This document shows positions 31,832 to 39,237 of a stretch of 64,000 nucleotides of DNA, in pieces. The stretch is from Actinomyces trachealis. Its GTDB lineage: Bacteria > Actinomycetota > Actinomycetes > Actinomycetales > Actinomycetaceae. Positions within the stretch are counted from its first letter, which is position 1. Every line of letters starts with the position of its first letter. The notes beneath the pieces were generated by a model, which saw nothing but the letters and a program-made list of their open reading frames with translations, did not search any database and had not been told where the DNA came from. A program made the translations under genes and the position numbers. The stretch is taken from positions 2,170,001 to 2,234,000 of the forward strand of contig NZ_CP065027.1 in the NCBI RefSeq assembly GCF_015711475.1, given 5' to 3'.

Positions 31832-32726
31832 GGTCCACCTCCTTGAGGGCGACGGAGCGCAGGAGGTCCGCCATGCGCGGCGTGCTGCGCGTGACCGACA
31901 CGACGACGCCGCCCGCCCCAGTCACGGCGTCCAGGAGCGGTGCGAGGCCGCCGTCGGAGACGTCGGCGAGGAGGACGTCTCCCTCCAGGCGGGCGTCGGC
32001 GGGGGGCAGGAAGGCGACGGGCAGGCTCCCCGGGGCGAGCTCGATCTCCCACTGGTCGGTGGCGGCCGCCGCCCGGGACAGGCCCTCGGCGGTGCCGGTG
32101 TAGAGGACGCGCCCGTGGTCGAGGACGACGACGTCGTCTATGAGGGGCTCCAGGGCGACGAAGTCGTGGGAGGAGATGAGCACCGCGGCACCCTGGGCGG
32201 CAACGGCGCGCAGGCGCTCAGTGAGGCGGTCCACGGAGGAGGCGTCGAGGCCTACGGTGGGTTCGTCGAGGAGCATGAGGTCGGCGCGCATCGCCAGGAC
32301 GCGGGCGATCATGAGCCGCTGCTGCTGGCCGCCGGAGAGCACCTCCGGGGTTGAGTCCAGATCCACGCCGCCCAGGCCGACGGCGCTGATGGCCTCCTCC
32401 GCTGCCCTCCAGGCCTCGGCGCCGCGCAGGCCGACCAGCCGGGCGCCGAGCCAGATATTGAGCCGGGTCGAGATGAACCAGTCGATCATGAGCCGCTGGG
32501 AGCACCAGCCGAGGCGCTCATAGTCGCGCTCCACGGTCCCGGCGGTGGGCACCAGGACGTTGGCAAGCAGGTGGATGAGGGTGGACTTCCCGGCGCCGTT
32601 GTCACCCACGAGGCCGACGACGCGGCCGGGTGCCAGCGTGATGCTGACATTCTCCAGCGCCGGACCGTCCGCCCCCGGATAGGTCATGCCGAGTCCGACG
32701 GCTCTGATCCGTGCCTCAGTGGTCAC
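31824..32726 (-). CDS. ABC transporter ATP-binding protein
   Basis: 300 residues. Walker A is GDNGAGKST, followed by the signature LSGGQQQRLMIARVLAM and Walker B LMLLDEPTVGLDA, with the switch His in VLISSHDFVALEP. The Q-loop region (RLGWCSQRLMIDWF) is unusual in having CSQ. A C-terminal extension of about 75 residues (WEIELAPGSLPVAFLPP onward) resembles regulatory tails of drug/peptide exporters. It pairs with the overlapping permease gene to form a two-component ABC exporter. Confidence 0.92.
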   Translation of the reverse strand: MTTEARIRAVGLGMTYPGADGPALENVSITLAPGRVVGLVGDNGAGKSTLIHLLANVLVPTAGTVERDYERLGWCSQRLMIDWFISTRLNIWLGARLVGLRGAEAWRAAEEAISAVGLGGVDLDSTPEVLSGGQQQRLMIARVLAMRADLMLLDEPTVGLDASSVDRLTERLRAVAAQGAAVLISSHDFVALEPLIDDVVVLDHGRVLYTGTAEGLSRAAAATDQWEIELAPGSLPVAFLPPADARLEGDVLLADVSDGGLAPLLDAVTGAGGVVVSVTRSTPRMADLLRSVALKEVDLG

Positions 32727-32741
32727 CCTGTTCCCTTCCCT

Positions 32742-33032
32742 CTACTTCCATCGATCTCCAAAACAATCCCCGAAACTGACGCCGCCCAGTTCACTCAACT
32801 CCCTCGCGAGTCCCAGCAGAACAGATGACGCCAACCCAGGCGACGAAGGATCAACGGCCTTATCCATAGCCTCGAGTGTCGTTTCCCTACCGGAAGCCCA
32901 CACGCAGAGCCTGACTAGTCGTCTCCAATCACTCTCGCGACTCGCACCCTCACCCTCAAGATCAAGGAAACCTGCTGCTGCTCGAGACGGGGTAGATACG
33001 CCAAGATACTCCGCATCATCGAGATCAATCAT
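32742..33032 (-). CDS. small hypothetical protein ahead of the ABC exporter
   Basis: 96 residues from ATG 33032, ending 15 bases before the ATPase start, so it is probably the first gene of that operon. The N-terminus is acidic (MIDLDDAEYLGV), followed by helix-forming SDWRRLVRLCVWASGRE and SSVLLGLARELSELGGV. No signal peptide or domain is recognised. The ribosome binding site is weak. It could be a regulator or a modified-peptide accessory; neither is shown. Confidence 0.5.
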   Translation of the reverse strand: MIDLDDAEYLGVSTPSRAAAGFLDLEGEGASRESDWRRLVRLCVWASGRETTLEAMDKAVDPSSPGLASSVLLGLARELSELGGVSFGDCFGDRWK

Positions 33033-33115
33033 GTGCAGCGTACCACCAGCGCGTCAGGCCAGAAACACCCTTGGGCTGACAGCCCCCTGCCCGGCCTGTT
33101 AACCCAAAGCCATGA

Positions 33116-33175
33116 AAACACGATGACGCCCTGGTAAAAGCGCTAGGACACTTTTACCAGGGCGTCATCGTGTTT
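33116..33175. terminator. perfect 25-bp inverted repeat, probable bidirectional terminator
   Basis: Arms 33116-33140 and 33151-33175 are perfect complements around a 10-base loop. On the minus strand the stem is followed by TTTT, and on the plus strand by TGTTTGG. It lies about 118 bases past the stop of the bacteriocin ABC ATPase and before the small gene 32742-33032, so it would close the bacteriocin operon. The remaining bases of 33033-33292 show no gene. Confidence 0.75.
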
Positions 33176-33292
33176 GGATCAAAAGCTGAACTGTAGTCCA
33201 ACCGACTCGTAGCTCAGAAGGGGAACTTCTAGAGCATGATACCTCCGGCTCAACGCTGAGTATCTTGTGATGCCGATACGGACAAGGACAAG

Positions 33293-33949
33293 CTAGGCAG
33301 CACCGGGAACTAAGTGGAGAGTCGAGTCACAATTCTCAGCGACGAATGGATCGTGAGTGACTACAACAAGTGTCTTGTTGTGGTCGTGCTGGAGGGTGAT
33401 CAGTTCTTTCAAAACTTGCTGAGCTAATTTCCTGTCCAGTGCACCCGTGGGCTCATCAGCAAGAATAAGATCGCCGGGCTTGAGTACGCAGCGGGCAAGC
33501 GCTAACCGCTGCTGTTCACCACCAGACAGCGTGGAAACCTTTTCATGGCAAACCTTGGATAATCCCAAATTATCAAAAAGATCCTGAATCTGAGATAGTT
33601 TATCTGACTTGCTCAGCGGGGTATAATGGAGTGCTAGCATTGCATTCTCCAAAGCAGTCTTATCGCCGATCAAAGCAAAAGACTGAAAAAGGTAATTTAT
33701 CTGATTTCTGCGAACCTTTGTTGCGGTCGAACTGCTAATAGCAGGCATAATCTTACCGTTGATCATCACGCTGCCAGACGTCGGACTTTCTAACAGGCCG
33801 ATGATGTTGAGGAGGGTTGATTTGCCGCATCCAGATGGCCCCACCACAGCAAGGCTTGAACCGGCAGCTACAGAGAAAGTGAGGTTTGCAAAAATTTGGC
33901 GGTGCCCAAAGTTTTTGCTCAGGCTATTGACGGCAAGTTCAGCTGGCAT
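33293..33949 (-). CDS. lactococcin-972-type bacteriocin ABC transporter ATPase
   Basis: 218 residues, a LolD/MacB-like ATPase. Walker A is GPSGCGKST, Q-loop NYLFQSFALIG, signature LSGGEQQRLALARC, Walker B LILADEPTGALD, and switch His VVVTHDPFVAE. Short ATPases of this form are paired with the large membrane protein upstream in lactococcin 972-type clusters (TIGR03608 group, from memory). It probably powers export or immunity. Base use is A/T-richer than in neighbouring core genes, as in the two genes upstream. Confidence 0.9.
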   Translation of the reverse strand: MPAELAVNSLSKNFGHRQIFANLTFSVAAGSSLAVVGPSGCGKSTLLNIIGLLESPTSGSVMINGKIMPAISSSTATKVRRNQINYLFQSFALIGDKTALENAMLALHYTPLSKSDKLSQIQDLFDNLGLSKVCHEKVSTLSGGEQQRLALARCVLKPGDLILADEPTGALDRKLAQQVLKELITLQHDHNKTLVVVTHDPFVAENCDSTLHLVPGAA

Positions 33950-33976
33950 AGAAAACTCCTTTGTTTATACCGATAC

Positions 33977-36175
33977 TCATGCGGTCTTGATTAGGGTTGC
34001 GATACTGGTGCGGCTGGCAATTCTTGCTTGATGAAGCAAGAGAGCAAGCTGAACGAACATGAAGAACAGAACGACGATGACACCGCTAACTGACCCTAAT
34101 CCAAAAGCCGCAGTGACACAGATAAAGGATGTGATGACAACCAGTAACATGGGCTGCAGGAAAATGAGGGATAACCGATAGCCGAGAAGCTGCTTAACGG
34201 CTATTTCTTCGTGGCGCATAGTTGAATATATTCTGACAAGCCCCACAAAGGCTATCGCCGTAAGTACCAAGAGTAGTGCGATTGCCGATCCAAACAACTC
34301 GATAGTTTCGGTGAGGCTCTTAGTTAGGCCAGCAATAAAATCAGAAACTGGCAAAAACTTGGGTGCGTTGTCATCAAGGTTGTATGCAGCTAAATAAGAA
34401 GGGGCTAAATACTGGGCTGCCGCCTCTTTGTCCAGCTTAATATAGCTATTAGTTATCCCAGTCGCCCAGAGACTTTCCGATTCTATGGGAATCATGTTCT
34501 CGGCTGTGGAAACCAGGATGACGGGATCTTTCGCCACGTCAGGCAATGAAGGGTTGTCGTTCCACAGGAACAGTTCTTTAGTTGGGTTGTAAGTCGAGAA
34601 AATAACCTGTTTTTCTTGGCTGAAGAGTGTCTTGATAGAACTCTCTCTATCCTTAAGAGAGTAGTCTGTCAGGTAGCTTTCGAGATGCTTTCGGGCAGAC
34701 GGGGCCATGGTACTGGGGATTAGATACAGGCGCGTTCCACGGTATGCTTTTTCCACAAGATTAGCATCTACTGGCAGCCCGTATTTAGCCAGATAACTTG
34801 GAGATGCGACCATTTCCCAGAATGGCTCTTCAGGTGTATCGGCGTAAATATTTCCGTTGCGCCAGATGTCCAGCGTCTCGTCAGAGATGTACGTGGTGTT
34901 CACGAGGAACACGCCATCTTTTTTTTGGATTGACTTATACCACTCGTGGTATTCTTTGGCATGCTCGGAGGCCTGACCGCTCACTGATGAAACGTTTTGC
35001 CCAACCTTCTCCTTGTACAAGATTGCAAGATCCGAGTATTCTTCCCATCGTTGCTGGACTTGCTTCAGCTCGGCGACCTTATGAAGAGGGCCGTCAACGG
35101 CTTTCATGCCAGCAACCACAGAACAATTGGCAACTAGATAGAAAACAGCAAGGAAAGCCGCGAGAGCCTTGACGGAAATACGCCGCCTAATTGCCGCAAC
35201 CGGGTCAATTCTCAATAAAGAAAGACTCGCAAGAAAAATCGCCACCAATGTAAGCGCTATTGCAGGCGTACCTGAAAGCATCGCCCTTAGAATGAATGAG
35301 CTATTGTAACTGATGTCTTGAATTGACCACATGAATATCGCAGCCGAAACAAGGATGCCAACTAGAGATGACAGCGCCAGCTTGTAGAAGACCTTAATTG
35401 CATAGCCTGTTTTGGACCACCCTAACAATAGATGCGTCCCCATGACCCCCATGCTCTGATATGCACCTACAATAGAAAGGAATAGGATCGTTAGCCAGGT
35501 AGCGCCGATTGCAACGTGAACAATTATTCGCATCAGACTGTCATGCGCATAAACGCCGCTACTTGAATTGGAGATCCGGTCTTCCGGAACATCAAGGGTC
35601 TTCGAAAGGTTGGCAATCAGTTTTTCATAGTCGTTATGAGGCAGATCAACGAAACGATAAGCCCCATTGATAGTCCCCGATTGCTCAATAAGGTCTTTTA
35701 GCTTCACCCCCACAACCTTGTTGCCCGCCCAAATTGACGGCAATGTGGCGATTTGATTGGCTTTAACCGAATCGAGCCCCAATGTTGCATCGGGCCCAGA
35801 TTTCAGGAGTTCTGAGATATTCGCTTCTCCAAACACCTCCGAACCGAGAAATTTCAGTTTCAGTCCTGTTTCATGGTCGCTTGGATTCCCATAGAATCCG
35901 AACTTATACCCTCCTGCGCTGCCATCTGGTTTCACCAGGGAGTCTCCCCTGATTATCATGGACGAGTGTTCGTCAGCGGTCTTCATCATCAATGAAGAAA
36001 CTTCAGCGACTTTCTCATCCGGAACTCTGTGTAGATATACAACATCACCGCTAGTTCCGTAGCGGCTCATCGCCGAGAGGAAATCATCGTTCGTTACGAG
36101 TACAGCGCTAATGCCGAACAGGCATGACATCAAAATGGTTAGCACTGCTGTTAAATATTGAATTAGCCGATTCAA
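33977..36175 (-). CDS. lactococcin-972-type large membrane protein (DUF1430/TIGR01654-like permease or immunity protein)
   Basis: 732 residues. An N-terminal helix (LTAVLTILMSCLFGISAVLV) is followed by a large outside domain and helix groups around 220-340 (VAIGATWLTILFLSIVGAY, IALTLVAIFLASLSLLRIDP). A second outside domain of about 290 residues precedes three C-terminal helices (LFGSAIALLLVLTAIAFVGL, LQPMLLVVITSFICVTAAF, VIVVLFFMFVQLALLL). This FtsX/MacB-like layout matches the bacteriocin-associated integral membrane family found with lactococcin 972 genes. The start is TTG 36175, 55 bases after the bacteriocin stop. The start abuts one arm of a 16-bp inverted repeat whose other arm lies before the bacteriocin gene. 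Confidence 0.85.
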   Translation of the reverse strand: MNRLIQYLTAVLTILMSCLFGISAVLVTNDDFLSAMSRYGTSGDVVYLHRVPDEKVAEVSSLMMKTADEHSSMIIRGDSLVKPDGSAGGYKFGFYGNPSDHETGLKLKFLGSEVFGEANISELLKSGPDATLGLDSVKANQIATLPSIWAGNKVVGVKLKDLIEQSGTINGAYRFVDLPHNDYEKLIANLSKTLDVPEDRISNSSSGVYAHDSLMRIIVHVAIGATWLTILFLSIVGAYQSMGVMGTHLLLGWSKTGYAIKVFYKLALSSLVGILVSAAIFMWSIQDISYNSSFILRAMLSGTPAIALTLVAIFLASLSLLRIDPVAAIRRRISVKALAAFLAVFYLVANCSVVAGMKAVDGPLHKVAELKQVQQRWEEYSDLAILYKEKVGQNVSSVSGQASEHAKEYHEWYKSIQKKDGVFLVNTTYISDETLDIWRNGNIYADTPEEPFWEMVASPSYLAKYGLPVDANLVEKAYRGTRLYLIPSTMAPSARKHLESYLTDYSLKDRESSIKTLFSQEKQVIFSTYNPTKELFLWNDNPSLPDVAKDPVILVSTAENMIPIESESLWATGITNSYIKLDKEAAAQYLAPSYLAAYNLDDNAPKFLPVSDFIAGLTKSLTETIELFGSAIALLLVLTAIAFVGLVRIYSTMRHEEIAVKQLLGYRLSLIFLQPMLLVVITSFICVTAAFGLGSVSGVIVVLFFMFVQLALLLHQARIASRTSIATLIKTA

Positions 36176-36190
36176 AGGGATCCACCGCCG
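36175..36190. repeat. left arm of 16-bp inverted repeat flanking the bacteriocin gene
   Basis: AAGGGATCCACCGCCG on the plus strand. Its exact reverse complement lies at 36550-36565. On the minus-strand message this arm contains GGTGG just upstream of the TTG start of the membrane-protein gene. Confidence 0.85.
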
Positions 36191-36230
36191 CTTCTGTTTA
36201 AATTACAAAAATGCCACTAAACCGAGAGGC

Positions 36231-36524
36231 TCAGCGGCAATCCCAATATGCGGTTGCAGTGCCAGAACCGACGAACTGCTCAGCGTAGGCACGAACTCCC
36301 GGTTTCTTCCATCCAGAAGTGGTGCTGTTAGCGGTTGCAGAGTGCTCGAAGTGCTTTGTGTTCACATCAGAGTAGCTCCAGACACCCCAGGCGCGACCGT
36401 GGTCCCAGTTGACCACGTAGCCCTTGTAGTAAACTGTCTCGGCGTGGGCAACGCCTGCGCCACCGGCGATAAGCGTTAGTGCCAGCATCGCTGACGCCAA
36501 CGGTTTCTTCATCTTGTCTAGCAA
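36231..36524 (-). CDS. lactococcin 972 family bacteriocin precursor
   Basis: 97 residues from TTG 36524, which has GGAGG four bases upstream; ATG 36512 (MKKPLAS) would leave the binding site 16 bases away. A Sec signal peptide (KKPLASAMLALTLIAGGAGVAHA) ends at Ala28, giving a mature form of about 69 residues, close to lactococcin 972 (66). Family features seen are GRAWGVWSYSDV, the HSATA segment and a C-terminal aromatic end (TATAYWDCR). Lactococcin 972 blocks septum formation by binding lipid II; this target is assumed from the family. The terminal Cys is the only Cys in the mature peptide, which is unusual. Confidence 0.92.
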   Translation of the reverse strand: MLDKMKKPLASAMLALTLIAGGAGVAHAETVYYKGYVVNWDHGRAWGVWSYSDVNTKHFEHSATANSTTSGWKKPGVRAYAEQFVGSGTATAYWDCR

Positions 36525-36549
36525 GATGCCTCCATGTTTGCTAGCAAAA

Positions 36550-36565
36550 CGGCGGTGGATCCCTT
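36550..36565. repeat. right arm of 16-bp inverted repeat flanking the bacteriocin gene
   Basis: CGGCGGTGGATCCCTT on the plus strand, the perfect complement of 36175-36190. It lies 25 bases upstream of the bacteriocin start, in the 5' leader. Confidence 0.85.
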
Positions 36566-36566
36566 C

Positions 36567-36611
36567 GATCGCGGGAGATGTCGTACATGACTATTAATAT
36601 CTCCCGCGATC
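36567..36611. promoter_or_regulatory. 13-bp palindrome in bacteriocin leader (operator or attenuator candidate)
   Basis: Arms GATCGCGGGAGAT (36567-36579) and its complement (36599-36611) pair perfectly around 19 bases. The element sits between the candidate promoter and the bacteriocin ribosome binding site, so it could bind a dimeric regulator or fold in the message. Confidence 0.65.
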
Positions 36612-36612
36612 A

Positions 36613-36640
36613 ACCATACCCCCGCGAGAGCAAAATGCAA
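36613..36640 (-). promoter_or_regulatory. candidate bacteriocin promoter
   Basis: The minus strand has TTGCAT (36635-36640) and TATGGT (36613-36618) separated by 16 bases, about 90 bases upstream of the bacteriocin start. The start of transcription would fall at or within the 13-bp palindrome. Confidence 0.45.
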
Positions 36641-36709
36641 CCTGGTTTGTCAAACTTGACATAAGTGACGCCCCTCACACCACCTTCTTGTTCCTCCCCT
36701 CCGCCACGC

Positions 36710-37329
36710 TTAGTAGCCGAGTTTGCGGTTAACGATGGCCTGGACGGCTGCGTAGTTGGTTCCCAGGCGGCGCTTACGTTCGTCGCCGTTTCCGAACTCG
36801 CCTGCAATCACCCGGGAGGCCAGGGAATCCAGGTCACCAGAAGGCACAGACTCACCGGTCACGGGGCGGGCGTTACCACTGCCGCCGCCCAGCCAGGGGG
36901 CGAGTACGTTGGCGGGTGAGTAGTAGAGCGTCCGGGGCAGTCGGTGGATGAGCAATCCTTGTAGCCCAGAATCGTTAGTGGCCCGTACTTGGCTTGCAGG
37001 TCACGCACCAGTTCAGCCACGGTCGCCTTATCGGCATCCGAGCAGCGCGGGTTGCACTCAATCCCAATGGATTCGAGGTTCCGGGTCCAGTTGCCTGCGT
37101 GGTAGGCGGTAACTCCATCTGCAACGAGTTGGGCGACACGACCTGCTTCCACCACGTAGCGGGCTGAAGTGTTGTTGCCGCCGCGTTCGAACCAGCGGAT
37201 TGTGCCCTCAAACGTGGGGTGCTTGGCCGGGTCATCCCAGTGATTAATCACGATGAAGCGGATGCGGTGTCCCTGGCGGCCGCGTGTGAAGGCGGTGGCG
37301 TCGCGGGAGTGGTCAATCGAATACGATAT
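36710..37329 (-). pseudogene. phage endolysin: amidase_2 plus CW_7 wall-binding domain, frameshifted
   Basis: The N-terminal half reads ISYSIDHSRDATAF then RIRFIVINHWDDPAKHP, followed by ARYVVEAGRVAQLVADG, AYHAGNWTRNLESIGIEC and DCPGR. This is an N-acetylmuramoyl-L-alanine amidase with Zn-binding His residues. One base change near 36925 shifts the frame to YYSPANVLAPWLGGGSG, then a CW_7/Cpl-7 repeat (LASRVIAGEFGNGDERKR) ending NRKLGY at 36710. The start would be ATA at 37329, seven bases after AAGGAGG, so the start codon also appears mutated from ATG. Without sequencing error this gene is dead. It follows a holin gene, as in phage lysis cassettes. Confidence 0.8.
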
Positions 37330-37407
37330 GGTCAGTCCTCCTTAAAAGGATTGGTTTCAGGGTTGGTGTTGGTGGTGCGGGTCTCCAGGTTGGGCGGCTC
37401 CCACACC

Positions 37408-37692
37408 TCATCGGGCAGCACCCCACAGCACCCCAGCGTTTCCGAGCAGGTGGGTGTCCATCAGGGTGGCCAGGGTAACAAAGACAAGGATGAGGATCTT
37501 GCCATACAACCCCTTCGCCCCCACGGCAGAAGACAGGGTGCGGGTGTGGATGGCGACCATGACGCCGGAAACATAGTCGGCGGTGATGAAAGCCAGCAGC
37601 GTGTAGATGAGCGGATCTGGTGTTCCCAGCAGCCAGCCGAGCCCTGCGCCGATGGCAGCGAGGGCAGTTTTGATAACAGGAACAGGGTCCAT
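37408..37692 (-). CDS. phage holin (Holin_4-like), short
   Basis: 94 residues from ATG 37692, which has GGAGAAAC upstream. It begins MDPVPVIKTALAAIGAGLGWLLG, then LIYTLLAFITADYVSGVMVA, AVGAKGLYGKILILVFVTLA and LMDTHLLGNAG. The D-Y-x-S/T-G motif and the GxKGL motif are typical of class-II-like phage holins that open the membrane for the endolysin. The usual family length is 120-140, so the C-terminus is probably lost. It lies upstream of the broken endolysin; no other phage genes are near. Confidence 0.75.
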   Translation of the reverse strand: MDPVPVIKTALAAIGAGLGWLLGTPDPLIYTLLAFITADYVSGVMVAIHTRTLSSAVGAKGLYGKILILVFVTLATLMDTHLLGNAGVLWGAAR

Positions 37693-37794
37693 AGGTGTTT
37701 CTCCTTCGGGGTATGCGAAAACCCCTGAGGTTATCCTCGGGTAGTGGACATCCGATTAGTGTGGATCGTGTGTCCGTGGGAGGGGATGTTCGTT

Positions 37795-38082
37795 GTGAGT
37801 CAATAGCAGAGAAAGCGTTATACCCCGGAATTCTGGCGGGAGGTTGCCGGGCTTGTCATAGAGTTTGAGCGCCTGATTGCTCGTGTCGCAGCTGAAGTTG
37901 ATGTCAGCGTTGGGTTGCTTGGTTGGTGGGTCAAAGCAGAGCGTGAACGCGCAGGCTCAGATGGTGGCCTGAGCCAGGCGGAGCTGCGTGCCGAAAACAC
38001 CCGGTTGAGACGTAAATTGGCTGAAGCCCGGATGGATAACGAGTTCTTGTCAAAAGCAGCCGCCTTCTTCGCTGCGAAGTAA
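37795..38082 (+). pseudogene. IS3-family OrfA remnant
   Basis: A frame from GTG 37795 reads VSQ then a TAG stop at codon 4, followed by QRKRYTPEFWREVAGLVIEF, VDVSVGLLGWWVKAERERAG, LRAENTRLRRKLAEARMDNE and FLSKAAAFFAAK. This is the helix-turn-helix and leucine-zipper layout of IS3 OrfA. The downstream OrfB is absent apart from a few codons after 38083. GGGAGGGG lies ahead of the start. Confidence 0.8.
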
Positions 38083-38140
38083 CGAGAGCGGAAAAGTCCG
38101 AACAATGTGGCAGGAGAAGGCTAACTACAGTGAGCCTTTC

Positions 38141-38933
38141 TCACTGGGTGTGTTTGTTGGGGTTGGTGATGATGGGTGTGGATGTGGTGGTGTGGGTGGT
38201 GGTCTGTGGGTTGAGGGTGGCGTGTTGGGGGGCTTTGAGGTGTTTGAGTATCGTGTTTGCTCTCTGGGTGGGCGAGCGTAGAGCGGTGTGGGGGTTGTTT
38301 CGGGTCTGGTCGTCGGGGCAGGGGTTGGTGCCCTTACCGGGGGTGATGACGCCGATGCCGGTGCCGGTGTAGCTCTTGTCGGCCAGTGCCGGCATTCCCT
38401 GGGAGGCGGTCTTGTACAGGGCGGGCAGCGGCATGGGCGCGCGGTGGTGGTGTGGTGGGTCGATCCCGGCTCGGCGGGTGACCAGCACCGGGATGCCGGT
38501 GTGGTTGGTCAGGACCTGGACGTTGCCTGCGAAGGTCTTGTGCTTACCTGAGTACCACGAGTGGTTGCCCCGCCAGGTGCGGGCTGCGAGGCCGTCGGTG
38601 CCGGTGGAGGGTGGCGTCCAGGCACACGAAAGGCTCGCCCTGGTCGTGCAGCTCCCCAAGGACGTCGGGCAGCTGTGGGGCGCGGCGGGCGAGGACCGCC
38701 AGGGCCTCGTGCAGGTACCTGCAGGCCGCGGCCAGGGAGACGTGGGCGCCTGGCGCCAGGGCCGCCACACCGGTGGCGCCGATGAGCCAGCACAGCAGCA
38801 TCACGGCCTGCGTCCGGGGCGTGGCAGCGCGTTGCCACGAGCGGATGTCGTCAGCGCGGCGATGGGCCGACAGCCAGGCCAACACGGCGCGCACGGTGGC
38901 GCACGGCACGCTGAGGGTGGCACGACAGGACAC
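38141..38933 (-). pseudogene. IS5-family (DDE_Tnp_4) transposase, frameshifted
   Basis: From about GTG 38933 the protein reads VSCRATLSVPCATVRAVLAW, then AVMLLCWLIGATGVAALAPG, AAACRYLHEALAVLARRAP and FVCLDATLH (catalytic Asp). A frameshift near 38600 leads to the second frame: TWRGNHSWYSGKHKTFAGNV, VLTNHTGIPVLVTR, LADKSYTGTGIGVITPGKG and LRSPTQRANTILKHLK. The stop is at 38141. The pieces match IS5/IS1647-like transposases common in Actinomyces. The element is wedged between remnants of two other IS types. Confidence 0.82.
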
Positions 38934-38984
38934 CCACACGGAGCCTGCTTGCGAGCAGGTTTTTTCGTCAAACCCCATACTGAC

Positions 38985-39237
38985 ACAAGACCCCGCCCGC
39001 ACCCGTCCGTATCGTCCGCAGACCAACGGGAAGATCGAGCGTTTCCACCGGACCCTGGCTGACGGCTGGGCCTACGCCCGCTGCTACACCTCAGAGGCCG
39101 AGCGTCGGGGTGAGCTGGAGGGTTGGCTGCACTACTACAACCAGCACCGGCCTCACACGGCCTGCGGGAACCAGCCGCCGTTCTCACGTTTGACCAACGT
39201 CTCCGGTCAGTACAGCCTGCCACAATGGAGCCCGTGA
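38985..39237 (+). pseudogene. IS481-like transposase C-terminal fragment
   Basis: The frame reads RTRPYRPQTNGKIERFHRTL (catalytic Glu region of rve transposases), then ADGWAYARCYTSEAERRGEL, GWLHYYNQHRPHTACG and PPFSRLTNVSGQYS. The upstream DDE part is missing. The fragment's stop (39235-39237) lies past the start codon of aroA (39225), so the remnant abuts and overlaps that gene. Confidence 0.82.
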
